From JAYTQG01 sp043746815 (GTDB taxonomy: Bacteria > Actinomycetota > Thermoleophilia > Miltoncostaeales > Miltoncostaeaceae), in assembly GCA_043746815.1 (NCBI GenBank), contig JAYTQG010000105.1, positions 1-10,225 on the forward strand: a DNA stretch of 10,225 nt, in the 5' to 3' direction. The notes beneath the pieces were generated by a model that was not told the origin of the DNA, searched no databases, and saw nothing but the letters and a program-made list of their open reading frames with translations. Positions 1-6,952 of this stretch are shown here, one piece after another; within the stretch, counting starts at the first letter, position 1, and every line of letters starts with the position of its first letter. The translations under genes and the position numbers were made by a program.

Positions 1-1352
1 ACTTCGCGAGCGCCGATCCGAAGGTCGATGGCCGTCGGGTCACGCCAAAGGACGTGAAGGCCTCCATCGAGCGGATGCTGCTGATGGACTCGCCCGGAAA
101 GGAGCGGTACTTCGTCATCCGCGGCGCAGAGCAGGTCAACCGCGACGCCCGTGGCGCGGCTGGCGGCATTCACATCGACAACGACCGCGGAACGATCTCG
201 TTCGATCTCCTTCAGGCCGACCCAACCTTTGAAGAGGCACTGGCCCTTCCGTGGGCCTCGGTCCTGCCTGCCGATACGCCGACCTACGATCAGTCCACCT
301 CAAGTCCGGCCTCTGCAGGTCCGTTCTACGTGGCCCGCTATCGACCCGGCAGCGCGATCGAGTTGCGCCTGAATTCCGACTATCGGTCACCCGACCCGGC
401 ACTCCCAGACCCGACGTTTCAGCAGGTTGACATCGAGATCGGCGTCAGTGCGAATGCGGCGGTCAGTGGCATCGCTGGCGGCGACTTCGACGTGACGTTG
501 GCATCACTCGACAAGAACCAAGTCGATGCCGCCAAGAAGCGCTACACGCGAAACATCAATATCAGCGACTCGACACAGCCGAGCACCTACTACTTCTTCA
601 TGAACGTGAAATCGAAGCCATTCGGCAACGGGCACGTCCGTGCGGCAGTCAACCTCGCCATCGACCGCGGGGAGATCGAGAAGCTCTTCGGCGGACGCGC
701 GAAGGCGACCTACGATCTCATTCCGAACGTGCTTCCTGGCGGTCAAGCAGCCCACGGGGCGGCAAGCACCGTCGCGACGAAGGCGAATCTCCTCGCTGCG
801 GCCAAGGAGATCGCAGCGGCGAAGCTGGACAAGGCAGCCCTCGCACAGAAAATCACCATCTGGGGCTACAACATTGACCCCTCGCCAGCCGTCACCCAGT
901 ACTTGAAGACCGTCCTGACCGACCTCAAGTTTACGAACGTCACCGTTAAGCTTCTCGACAAGAGTCGCTTCGAGAGCCAGTTGAAGGGCGGCAAGACGAG
1001 CGCGCAAATCGGCTACTACCGTTGGAGTGCCGAGATCCCGGATCCGAGCGGCATGTTCAATGCCCTGAAGAGCGTTGGACCCGCCGGGCGTGTCGGTAGC
1101 TTGAACTTCAGTAACTTTTCCACCGACGCCGTGGACCAGCAGATTAAGGCGGTGCGCAAGCTCAAGGTTGGCACGCCCCAGCGCGCACTCGCACTGCAGA
1201 ACCTCGCGAAGACGGTGAAGGCCGATCAGCCGTGGGTGCCGTTCGCGAACGATTCCCGCTCCGACGTGTTCTCCGCCCGGATCGCCCCGGGCTCGTTCGT
1301 CTACCAGCCGATCCTCGGCCCCATCTGGACGCGCCTGAAGCCTGCCCGTTAG
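1..1352 (+). CDS. ABC transporter solute-binding protein, family 5 (SBP_bac_5), 5'-truncated by window edge
   Basis: The frame is open from base 3 and runs 449 codons to a TAG stop at 1350-1352. The protein is an extracytoplasmic binding protein that would deliver peptides or similar solutes (dipeptide, oligopeptide, nickel or opine class) to an ABC permease. The visible part begins with VTPKDVKASIERM, which matches the family signature around 'vTaeDVvyTleR'. That signature normally lies about 100-130 residues into a mature protein, so the signal peptide and N-terminal lobe lie outside the window. Other family marks are the PFYVARYRPG segment followed by a charged NSDYRSPDP stretch, 'NVKSKPFGNGHVRAAVNLAIDR' (the usual 'PF.d.rVRqAi.yAiDr' block) and the C-terminal 'PWVPFAND...GPIWTRL'. 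The GTG at 54 encodes an internal valine and is not the start. Substrate cannot be told from sequence. The gene converges on rng, and its stop codon lies in the end of the palindromic element. Confidence 0.88.
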   Translation, partial: FASADPKVDGRRVTPKDVKASIERMLLMDSPGKERYFVIRGAEQVNRDARGAAGGIHIDNDRGTISFDLLQADPTFEEALALPWASVLPADTPTYDQSTSSPASAGPFYVARYRPGSAIELRLNSDYRSPDPALPDPTFQQVDIEIGVSANAAVSGIAGGDFDVTLASLDKNQVDAAKKRYTRNINISDSTQPSTYYFFMNVKSKPFGNGHVRAAVNLAIDRGEIEKLFGGRAKATYDLIPNVLPGGQAAHGAASTVATKANLLAAAKEIAAAKLDKAALAQKITIWGYNIDPSPAVTQYLKTVLTDLKFTNVTVKLLDKSRFESQLKGGKTSAQIGYYRWSAEIPDPSGMFNALKSVGPAGRVGSLNFSNFSTDAVDQQIKAVRKLKVGTPQRALALQNLAKTVKADQPWVPFANDSRSDVFSARIAPGSFVYQPILGPIWTRLKPAR

Positions 1353-1515
1353 TGGTCTGACATGGAAATGAGGTGGTGGTTCCGGCGAGCGAGACCGAGC
1401 GAGACTAGGACGCAGTGTTGCCTGCATATCGGGAATATTCAGGGCACCGAGGACGCCGTATCGCGATGTGTCGCAGCCGTCGGAACGGCATCGGTATTTT
1501 CATGTCAGACCACTA
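1350..1515. mobile_element. 166-bp imperfect palindrome with TA-bounded terminal inverted repeats (MITE-like)
   Basis: The left end TAGTGGTCTGACATG (1350-1364) is the exact reverse complement of the right end (1501-1515), 15 of 15 bases. Pairing continues inward: AAAT at 1366-1369 pairs with 1496-1499, and GTTCCG at 1379-1384 pairs with 1481-1486 at the same offset. There is a further loose match (about 12 of 18) and a central hairpin at 1421-1443 with arms CCTGCATAT and ATATTCAGG. Both outer ends carry TA, as expected if a Tc1/mariner/IS630-type transposase inserted the element at a TA and duplicated it. There is no convincing reading frame inside, so it would be non-autonomous. It fills the whole space between two convergent stop codons. 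Alternatives are a REP/BIME-like repeat or a long-stem bidirectional terminator; no T-tract follows the central hairpin. The palindrome is certain; the mobile-element reading is inference. Confidence 0.55.
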
Positions 1516-1523
1516 GCCAACGG

Positions 1524-2981
1524 CTAGATCGCGACGCCCGCCTCATCGCGCAGGGCGACGATTGCGGCATCAGCGGGGACACGAGGATCAGCCTCGATCA
1601 GGATGCCGTTGTCGGATCCGGCCTCTTCCCCTTCCACCGCCGGGTCAACCAGCAGCGGAGCGATCCGTGGGTTCACCCGCGCCCGCACCGGCCCGCCCAG
1701 ACGTGATGCCTGTCGGGCAATGGTTGCGTTCACCTGGATGGCGAGGCTCTCGTCGGTCAGCACAAAGCCGTGACCCTGGCAGGTCGGGCACATGGTCGTC
1801 ATGACCTCGCGCGGGCCTTCACTGATGTTTTGGCGCGTCATCTGCACCAGCCCGAGCTCGGAGATCTCCACGACGTAGGTGCGGCTGCGGTCGCGTGAGA
1901 GTGCATCGGTGAGACGTTCCGTGACCGCCTTGCGGTTCTTGCGGTCCGACATGTCGATGAAGTCGATGATCACGATGCCGCCGATGTCACGCAGGCGCAG
2001 TTGGCGGACGACTTCCTCGGCCGCCTCGTGGTTGGTGCGAGTAATCGTCGACTCAAGCTGGGTGTTGCCACGCCCGACATTGCGTCCGGTGTTCACATCG
2101 ATCACCGTCATCGCTTCGGTGTCGTCGATGATCAGATAACCGCCAGACGACAGCGGAACGCGACGGTCGAGCGTCGTTTTGACCGCGCTCTCGACCCCAT
2201 AGTGCTCCATCATCGGCGACTCACCCTCGTAACGAGCAACCCGCTCGGCGAGCTCAGGCGAGGTGCGGCGCAGGAACGCAACGAGACGCTCGTACTGGGC
2301 GTCGTCATCGACAAGCACCTCGTCAACGTGGGCGCCCAGCAGGTCGCGAATGACACGAAGGGACGCGTCGGCCTCGCTGTAGAGCAATGATGGAACGGGA
2401 GACTCGGCCGAGCGGGACTTCAGCGCAGCCCAGAGTCTGCGCAGCGACGCCAGGTCGCGGGCGAGTTCGCCAGCAGCCGCACCGGCCGCCGCTGTGCGGA
2501 CGATGATGCCGCCCTCATCCATTTCGAAGGCCCCACAAATGACCTTAAGGCGCTTCCGCTCGGAGTCGTCAATGCGTTTGCTGACACCGAGGCCCTCGCC
2601 GTAGGGCACGTACACGAGGTACCTGCCCGCAAGCGAAAGCTGCATCGTTAGGCGCGCACCCTTGGTGCCCATCGGGTCCTTGACCGCCTGGACGAGCACC
2701 TCACTGCCCTTTTTGAGCAGGTCGCCGATCTGGCGGCGGCTGCGTGAGGTTCCCGGGGCGTAGACCTCGTCCACGTGCAAGAAGCCGCTCTTCTCGATCC
2801 CCAACTGCACGAAGGCCGCCTCCATGCCCGGGAGAACGCTCTCGACGCGCCCCTTCCACACGTGACCGACAACGGAGCGGCGTCCGCGGCGTTCGATGTG
2901 AATTTCAACAACTCGGGCATCTTCAAGCAGGGCAACGCGGGTTTCGAATCGGTCAACGGAGACCAAAATTTGCGTGTTCAG
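1524..2981 (-). CDS. rng: Ribonuclease G / RNase E-G family endoribonuclease
   Basis: Single-strand-specific endoribonuclease that in other bacteria matures 16S rRNA 5' ends and starts mRNA decay. In 485-residue numbering: an RNase H-like/S1 region near the N-terminus (VGHVWKGRVESVLPGMEAAFVQLG, KSGFLHVDEV); the catalytic DNase I-like part with VIDVNTG (Asp295, Asn297, equivalent to E. coli RNase E Asp303/Asn305) and GGIVIIDFIDM (Asp340, equivalent to Asp346); and the zinc-link CPTCQG (Cys398, Cys401). Length equals E. coli RNase G (489), with no RNase E-type degradosome scaffold. I place the start at CTG 2979-2981. It has AAAAGGA seven bases upstream, overlaps the preceding TGA as CTGA, and gives LNTQILVSVDRFETRVA, matching where the family begins. 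The TTG at 2964-2966 is the fallback start but has no ribosome-binding site. This is the last gene of the operon and its stop is 8 bp from the palindromic element. Confidence 0.95.
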   Translation of the reverse strand: MNTQILVSVDRFETRVALLEDARVVEIHIERRGRRSVVGHVWKGRVESVLPGMEAAFVQLGIEKSGFLHVDEVYAPGTSRSRRQIGDLLKKGSEVLVQAVKDPMGTKGARLTMQLSLAGRYLVYVPYGEGLGVSKRIDDSERKRLKVICGAFEMDEGGIIVRTAAAGAAAGELARDLASLRRLWAALKSRSAESPVPSLLYSEADASLRVIRDLLGAHVDEVLVDDDAQYERLVAFLRRTSPELAERVARYEGESPMMEHYGVESAVKTTLDRRVPLSSGGYLIIDDTEAMTVIDVNTGRNVGRGNTQLESTITRTNHEAAEEVVRQLRLRDIGGIVIIDFIDMSDRKNRKAVTERLTDALSRDRSRTYVVEISELGLVQMTRQNISEGPREVMTTMCPTCQGHGFVLTDESLAIQVNATIARQASRLGGPVRARVNPRIAPLLVDPAVEGEEAGSDNGILIEADPRVPADAAIVALRDEAGVAI

Positions 2982-3820
2982 TCGGAGGTCCTTTTACGTG
3001 GCGCGGCTCCCTTGGGAGCGCCCGAGAATGTTTTGAGTGCGGCCTCACCGGCCGAGCGAGTCGCCCCGTAGGCGAAACCACTGCGAAGTGCGAGCCCCGC
3101 GCCAGGGACGCGGGAGGTGGCACGACGGGCGAGTGCCCGCCAACCGTACCCGGCCGCGACGACTCCCGCGATTTCGGCGGTCCGCGCGCGACCTGCCGGT
3201 CGGTCGTGAAGGGCCGAAAGCTGGGAGACCAGGCGAACCTGTTGGGCGAGCAGGACCGGGAATTCGGCGCCTGGCAGGAAGCCCGCTGCACCAACCGCGG
3301 CGGATCGCTTCGATGCCCGGTCAATCAGGAGGCGCGCGACCGGATCCCGCAGCGTCGCGTTTGCGCGACCCGCTGCCACCGCGTCGTCGCCAAGGGCAAT
3401 GATCACCGCGGCACGCGCAGCGATACCGCCATCACCGGCAAGCGACGCAACGCGGACGGTGTCAGAAAGCTCCAAGGGTGCAGCGGCAAGCACGACTGCC
3501 TCAAGAGCCCCGTGCTCCTCAGCGCCGCCGACCAGGAGCGCGCAAACCCTGCCACCCCGCGATTTGTGGCGCGACAGCGTCTCGGCCGCGGTCGCGGCGT
3601 CGGCCGCGCCACCCGCCGCGTAGACCAGCAGCGCGCCCTCACCGGGCACCCGGCCCGCGGCGACACCCAGAAGGCGCTCCAACGCGGCGGTCAACTTCGG
3701 TGCGCCAGCGAGAATGGCGAGCTGCCCACCGGCCTTGGCGCGATCCTCGACCTTACGCGCCGTCTTCAGGAGTGGCTTCGCGCGCCCAGCGACCGCACGC
3801 GCAAATTTGATCGACCCCAC
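2978..3820 (-). CDS. DUF697/YcjF-like protein of unknown function in the rod-shape operon
   Basis: Predicted 280 aa, alanine-rich, with no assigned function. The start is GTG 3818-3820, preceded at seven bases by a perfect GGAGG, giving GSIKFARAVAGRAK. Residues 1-60 are a basic, helix-rich N-terminus. Residues about 60-150 alternate hydrophobic strands and helices (ALLVYAAG, RVCALLVGG, AAVIIALGDDAVAAGR), like a Rossmann or degenerate G-domain fold, but no P-loop (GxxxxGKS/T) is present. Residues 158-265 resemble the DUF697/YcjF pattern: LRDPVARLLIDRAS, then a FLPGAEFPVLLAQQVRLVSQL segment, a YGWRALAR block, a VPGAG glycine turn and YGATRSAGEAAL. In that family the hydrophobic segments are thought to be membrane-associated. 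It lies 4 bp after rodA and overlaps rng by 4 nt, so it is certainly made with them. A role at the membrane near the elongasome is inference. The family call is from memory of the pattern. Confidence 0.75.
   Translation of the reverse strand: MGSIKFARAVAGRAKPLLKTARKVEDRAKAGGQLAILAGAPKLTAALERLLGVAAGRVPGEGALLVYAAGGAADAATAAETLSRHKSRGGRVCALLVGGAEEHGALEAVVLAAAPLELSDTVRVASLAGDGGIAARAAVIIALGDDAVAAGRANATLRDPVARLLIDRASKRSAAVGAAGFLPGAEFPVLLAQQVRLVSQLSALHDRPAGRARTAEIAGVVAAGYGWRALARRATSRVPGAGLALRSGFAYGATRSAGEAALKTFSGAPKGAAPRKRTSD
2989..2995 (-). promoter_or_regulatory. Ribosome-binding site AAAAGGA for rng (supports CTG start)
   Basis: On the minus strand AAAAGGA lies seven bases before CTG 2979-2981. 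No purine-rich site stands at a suitable distance before the next candidate, TTG 2964-2966. The site is inside the end of the upstream DUF697-like gene. Confidence 0.55.
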
Positions 3821-3824
3821 CCCG

Positions 3825-4979
3825 TTACCTCCGGACCATGGCCGACCGGCGGCCGATACCGATAAGGAGCCCCAGAGCGGTGAAGTTGACCAGGGTCTGG
3901 CTCCCGCCGTAGCTGACAAACGGAAGCGGAATTCCCGTGATCGGCATGATCTTCATGTTCATCCCAATGTTGATCAAGACCTGAAACGCGAACATGCCGA
4001 CAATCCCAGACGCGATGAGGAGGTCAAGTCGCGTCGATGCCTGGGTGATCGTCCGCACACCGCGCCACATCAACAGGCCAAAGGCGAGAATCAGGGGAGC
4101 CGCACCGACGAAGCCGAAGACCTCGCTGAGCGCGGCGAAAATGAAGTCCGTCTGCTGCTCGGGCACGAACCCGAAGGTCTGGCTGGCGTTGTCCAGCCCC
4201 GTGCCCGTTGCACCCCCATGACCGATCGCGATGACACCCTGCTTGACCTGATAGCCGTAGCGAGAGCTGTCGTCACTGGACGAGAGGAACGAGAGCAGCC
4301 GCGCATATTGGTGGGCCGGGAGCACCCTCAGTCCAAATGCCGGGAGGATGACGAATAGGAGCGCCGCCAAACTGGCGACGATACTCCCAAGCGTTGCCAG
4401 ATGCGACCACGGGACGCAGACCACCAGCAGAATCGACGCCAGGATTGCGAAGTAGACCAGGCTGGTACCGAGGTCCGGCTGAAGGAACACCGCGAAGGCG
4501 GGCACCCCGGCGACCCCGCATAACGTCAACGTATAGCGCCAGGTGCCAAGCTCGGTTGCACGCTCAATCGCGACGGCCGCGACCATCACGATCACGACAA
4601 CCTTGCCCAGCTCAGATGGCTGCAGCTGGAAGATTCCGAGGTTAATCGAGCGACGAGCTCCGTTGACAACGGTGCCGACCAGCCGCACGACGAGGACCGA
4701 CGCACACAGGCCACCGAGGAGGAACCAGGGATAGCGTGCGAGCCGACTCGGGTCAACGAGGCTCACCGCTGCCATCGCCCCGAGACCAAGCACAACGTAG
4801 CCAGCCTGCTTGGTGAGATAGAGGTCGCTCTGTTTCGTGGCGGCCCACACTGCAAGCACCCCGAAGAGGGCAATCGAAACCCCAACCGCAATCAGAACCC
4901 AGTCGATGCCCACAGTCTCGGCGCGCAGCCGCCGCCTGGCCGAGCCCGAGCCGCGTGTAACGGGCGCCAGGGTGCTCAA
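3825..4979 (-). CDS. rodA: Rod shape-determining protein RodA (SEDS peptidoglycan glycosyltransferase)
   Basis: Polytopic membrane enzyme that polymerises lipid II into glycan strands during elongation, working with PBP2. The protein is 384 aa with about ten hydrophobic segments. SEDS marks are GARRSINLG followed by FQLQPSELGK (about residues 107-126), FLQPDLGTSLVY (about 165-176), and the extracellular loop PEQQTDFIFA, whose Asp278 matches the essential catalytic aspartate of RodA/FtsW. The C-terminal MPITGIPLPFVSYGGSQ is the family-typical end segment. I chose TTG 4977-4979 as start. It forms a TTGA overlap with the mrdA stop, has AAGGGAAG just upstream, and yields a short basic cytoplasmic N-terminus before the first membrane segment. 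Longer versions would run into mrdA without a better site. RodA rather than FtsW is supported by the adjacent PBP2 and mre genes. Confidence 0.95.
   Translation of the reverse strand: MSTLAPVTRGSGSARRRLRAETVGIDWVLIAVGVSIALFGVLAVWAATKQSDLYLTKQAGYVVLGLGAMAAVSLVDPSRLARYPWFLLGGLCASVLVVRLVGTVVNGARRSINLGIFQLQPSELGKVVVIVMVAAVAIERATELGTWRYTLTLCGVAGVPAFAVFLQPDLGTSLVYFAILASILLVVCVPWSHLATLGSIVASLAALLFVILPAFGLRVLPAHQYARLLSFLSSSDDSSRYGYQVKQGVIAIGHGGATGTGLDNASQTFGFVPEQQTDFIFAALSEVFGFVGAAPLILAFGLLMWRGVRTITQASTRLDLLIASGIVGMFAFQVLINIGMNMKIMPITGIPLPFVSYGGSQTLVNFTALGLLIGIGRRSAMVRR
3828..3832 (-). promoter_or_regulatory. Shine-Dalgarno GGAGG for the DUF697-like gene
   Basis: GGAGG lies seven bases before GTG 3818-3820 and spans the final codon and stop-adjacent bases of rodA, so ribosomes ending rodA sit on it. 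It sets the start and excludes longer in-frame versions that would read through rodA. Confidence 0.75.
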
Positions 4980-6952
4980 TGCGACTTCCCTTGCGTCCCG
5001 CTGCCGTCGCCACAGGAGTCCACCGGGAAGCGAAGGTAGGAGGCCATCGTGCGGCACACCACAGGCGCTGCGGCGCTCGCGCCGGTGCCGGCGTTCTGGA
5101 CAATTACGGCGACCACGATCTTGGGATTATCGTACGGGGCGTAGCCCACGAACCACGAGTGATCCTGGGCAATCTTTCCTTTGATCGTGTTCTCGGCGGT
5201 GCCGGTCTTCCCCGCAACCTTGAATCCTTCGGGGACGTTGTGAAAGACGTCGTAGGCCGTCCCATCCCTGCCATTCGCGACGAGGAACAACCCCTCCTTG
5301 ATCGGATCCAGGATCTCCGGTGTCAGCTTCTTTGGGTTGCCGTTCTTGTCCTGGAGCACAATTTCGCGCGGCGGCACGGCGTTGACGAAATTCCGCTCGA
5401 CGCTGCCATCAGGGCGGATCAGCCGTCGCGCGAGGGTCGGCGTGACCAGCTTCCCGCCATTTGCCAGCGCGGCATACGAGACCGCCACCTGCAGCGGCGT
5501 CGCCTGAAGATCACCTTGGCCAAGCCCAAGGTTGATGGTGTCCCCGGGCTTCCAGTCGCGTGCCGAGGGCTCTGGGCTGTCGAGGTTGTGGGTCCGTTTC
5601 CAAAACAGGTCCGGTACCAAGCCCGGCGCCTCGTTTGGGAGATCGATCCCTGTCCGCGATCCATAGCTGAAAAGTTTGGCCCAATTCTGAATTGGGGTGT
5701 CCTGGGTCTTCGCGTACTTCTGGTAGAGGAGCTTCGAAACCGCATCGACGTAGGTGTCGCACGACACCTGGAGCGCAAATGGCAGCGATATCGCGCCCCA
5801 GGACTCGAACCCGAAATTCTTGTACTCGTTGGTGAACAGCGTGATCCGCCCCGGACAGTCGATGAACTCCGTCGGCGAGAGAAGCCCTTCCTCCATCCCC
5901 GTAATCAGCGTGAACGGCTTGAAGGTCGACCCGGGCGCGAAGACGCTTTCTGTCGCCCGGTTCAAGAGGGGCGACCGTTTGCTGGAGACAATCGCGTCCA
6001 CGGCGGCCGCCTTTCCGTCCACGAGGACCTTCGGATCGAAGCTCGCGACGGATGCGATCGCCAGGACTTGGCCGGTGTTGACATCAAGCGCTACGGCGGC
6101 CCCTCCCGGCGAGCCCGTGCGGGCGACCTGAACGGCAAGCGCGTTTTGCATCGCCGTGTTTGTCGCAATGTCGATCGAGGTCTCGAGCGTATCGCCCTGC
6201 TGCGCAGGGGTCGACACCGGCCCCGGGCCCACGATCGTGCCGTTCGCTTCAACCTCGACCTGACGCTTCCCGACCGTTCCGTGGAGGAAGGCCTCGTACT
6301 GCTTCTCCAGGCCGGATCTCCCCAGACGCGCATTGAGGGGAATGCCCTTCTTGAGCGCGGCCTGCCGTTCATCAACAAAGACCGGGGCGACTTGGCCAAA
6401 TATCTGGGCGGCGAGGGCGCCATTCGGATACGAGCGGAGATAGACCGTGTCGAGACCAATCCCCGGAAAGTCCCGGCGGCGCTCGGAAAGATAGTTGACG
6501 ATCGGAGCATCGACCTTTGGGGCAAGAACGGTGTCGTCGCTCGGGTTGTGCTTGAGCCCATCGTGCACGAGAACACGCAGCTTGTGCTCGCCGACCCCGG
6601 TAATCCGGCTGAGGCGCCGAAGGAGCGCACGACGCTCCTCGAGCGTGTTGAGCTTGAACTCCTGGGGGCGCATGACGACGTTCTGCGCGGCGCGGTTCTG
6701 GACTAGCGGGACGTTGTGCCGGTCGACGATGATGCCGCGGACTGGCTCGTCAACGAGGGTGTGGATACGGTTCTTGGTGGCGGCTGCGGCGTACGTTGGG
6801 GCGGAGACCACCTGCAAAAACCACAGTCGCAGGATAAGCACGCCAACGATCGTTGCAACGGCCGCGGCAATCACGGCGACACGCCTGGCCACGGTCTGAT
6901 TCATCACGGGCGTTCCACCCCCGTGATCCTCGCGTTCAGGGCCGTCGATCAC
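4976..6952 (-). CDS. mrdA: Penicillin-binding protein 2, elongasome transpeptidase (class B PBP)
   Basis: DD-transpeptidase that cross-links the glycan made by RodA. The protein is 658 aa. Residues 1-20 are cytoplasmic and about 22-48 form the membrane anchor (RRVAVIAAAVATIVGVLILRLWFLQV). A pedestal/dimerisation domain follows with VRGIIVDRHNVPLVQN and the GRSGLEKQYE motif (about 211-220). The transpeptidase domain has the SxxK motif GSTFK (Ser342 nucleophile, Lys345), SCD (Ser397-Asp399, the SxD form usual for PBP2) and KTGTAE (Lys582-Gly584). All catalytic motifs are intact. Start is GTG 6950-6952: an ideal GGAGGTG precedes it and it forms a GTGA overlap with the mreD stop. A later ATG at 6902-6904 (residue 17) is weaker. 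The longer in-frame opening up to 7228 is only the other reading of mreD. Confidence 0.96.
   Translation of the reverse strand: MIDGPEREDHGGGTPVMNQTVARRVAVIAAAVATIVGVLILRLWFLQVVSAPTYAAAATKNRIHTLVDEPVRGIIVDRHNVPLVQNRAAQNVVMRPQEFKLNTLEERRALLRRLSRITGVGEHKLRVLVHDGLKHNPSDDTVLAPKVDAPIVNYLSERRRDFPGIGLDTVYLRSYPNGALAAQIFGQVAPVFVDERQAALKKGIPLNARLGRSGLEKQYEAFLHGTVGKRQVEVEANGTIVGPGPVSTPAQQGDTLETSIDIATNTAMQNALAVQVARTGSPGGAAVALDVNTGQVLAIASVASFDPKVLVDGKAAAVDAIVSSKRSPLLNRATESVFAPGSTFKPFTLITGMEEGLLSPTEFIDCPGRITLFTNEYKNFGFESWGAISLPFALQVSCDTYVDAVSKLLYQKYAKTQDTPIQNWAKLFSYGSRTGIDLPNEAPGLVPDLFWKRTHNLDSPEPSARDWKPGDTINLGLGQGDLQATPLQVAVSYAALANGGKLVTPTLARRLIRPDGSVERNFVNAVPPREIVLQDKNGNPKKLTPEILDPIKEGLFLVANGRDGTAYDVFHNVPEGFKVAGKTGTAENTIKGKIAQDHSWFVGYAPYDNPKIVVAVIVQNAGTGASAAAPVVCRTMASYLRFPVDSCGDGSGTQGKSH

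Noticed and set aside
504..1427. Minus-strand open frame (307 codons) opposite the binding protein
   Set aside because: The plus strand encodes clear SBP family 5 motifs; the antisense product resembles nothing.
1421..1443. Central hairpin of the palindrome as an intrinsic terminator
   Set aside because: The stem is AT-containing with a mismatch and no T-run follows on either strand; it is better explained as the middle of the larger palindrome.
2744..3865. Plus-strand open frame (373 codons) opposite the DUF697-like gene
   Set aside because: Arg/Gly-rich shadow. The minus strand has the well-placed GGAGG site, the start/stop coupling and the plausible domain pattern.
5753..5764. SCD in place of SxN in PBP2 as a possible active-site change
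   Set aside because: The SxD form is usual for the PBP2/MrdA branch, so this is not a defect.
4979..6706. Long open frame (575 codons) on the plus strand
   Set aside because: It lies wholly antisense to mrdA and reflects GC-rich codon bias. It shows no recognisable domain, while the opposite strand carries all PBP2 motifs.
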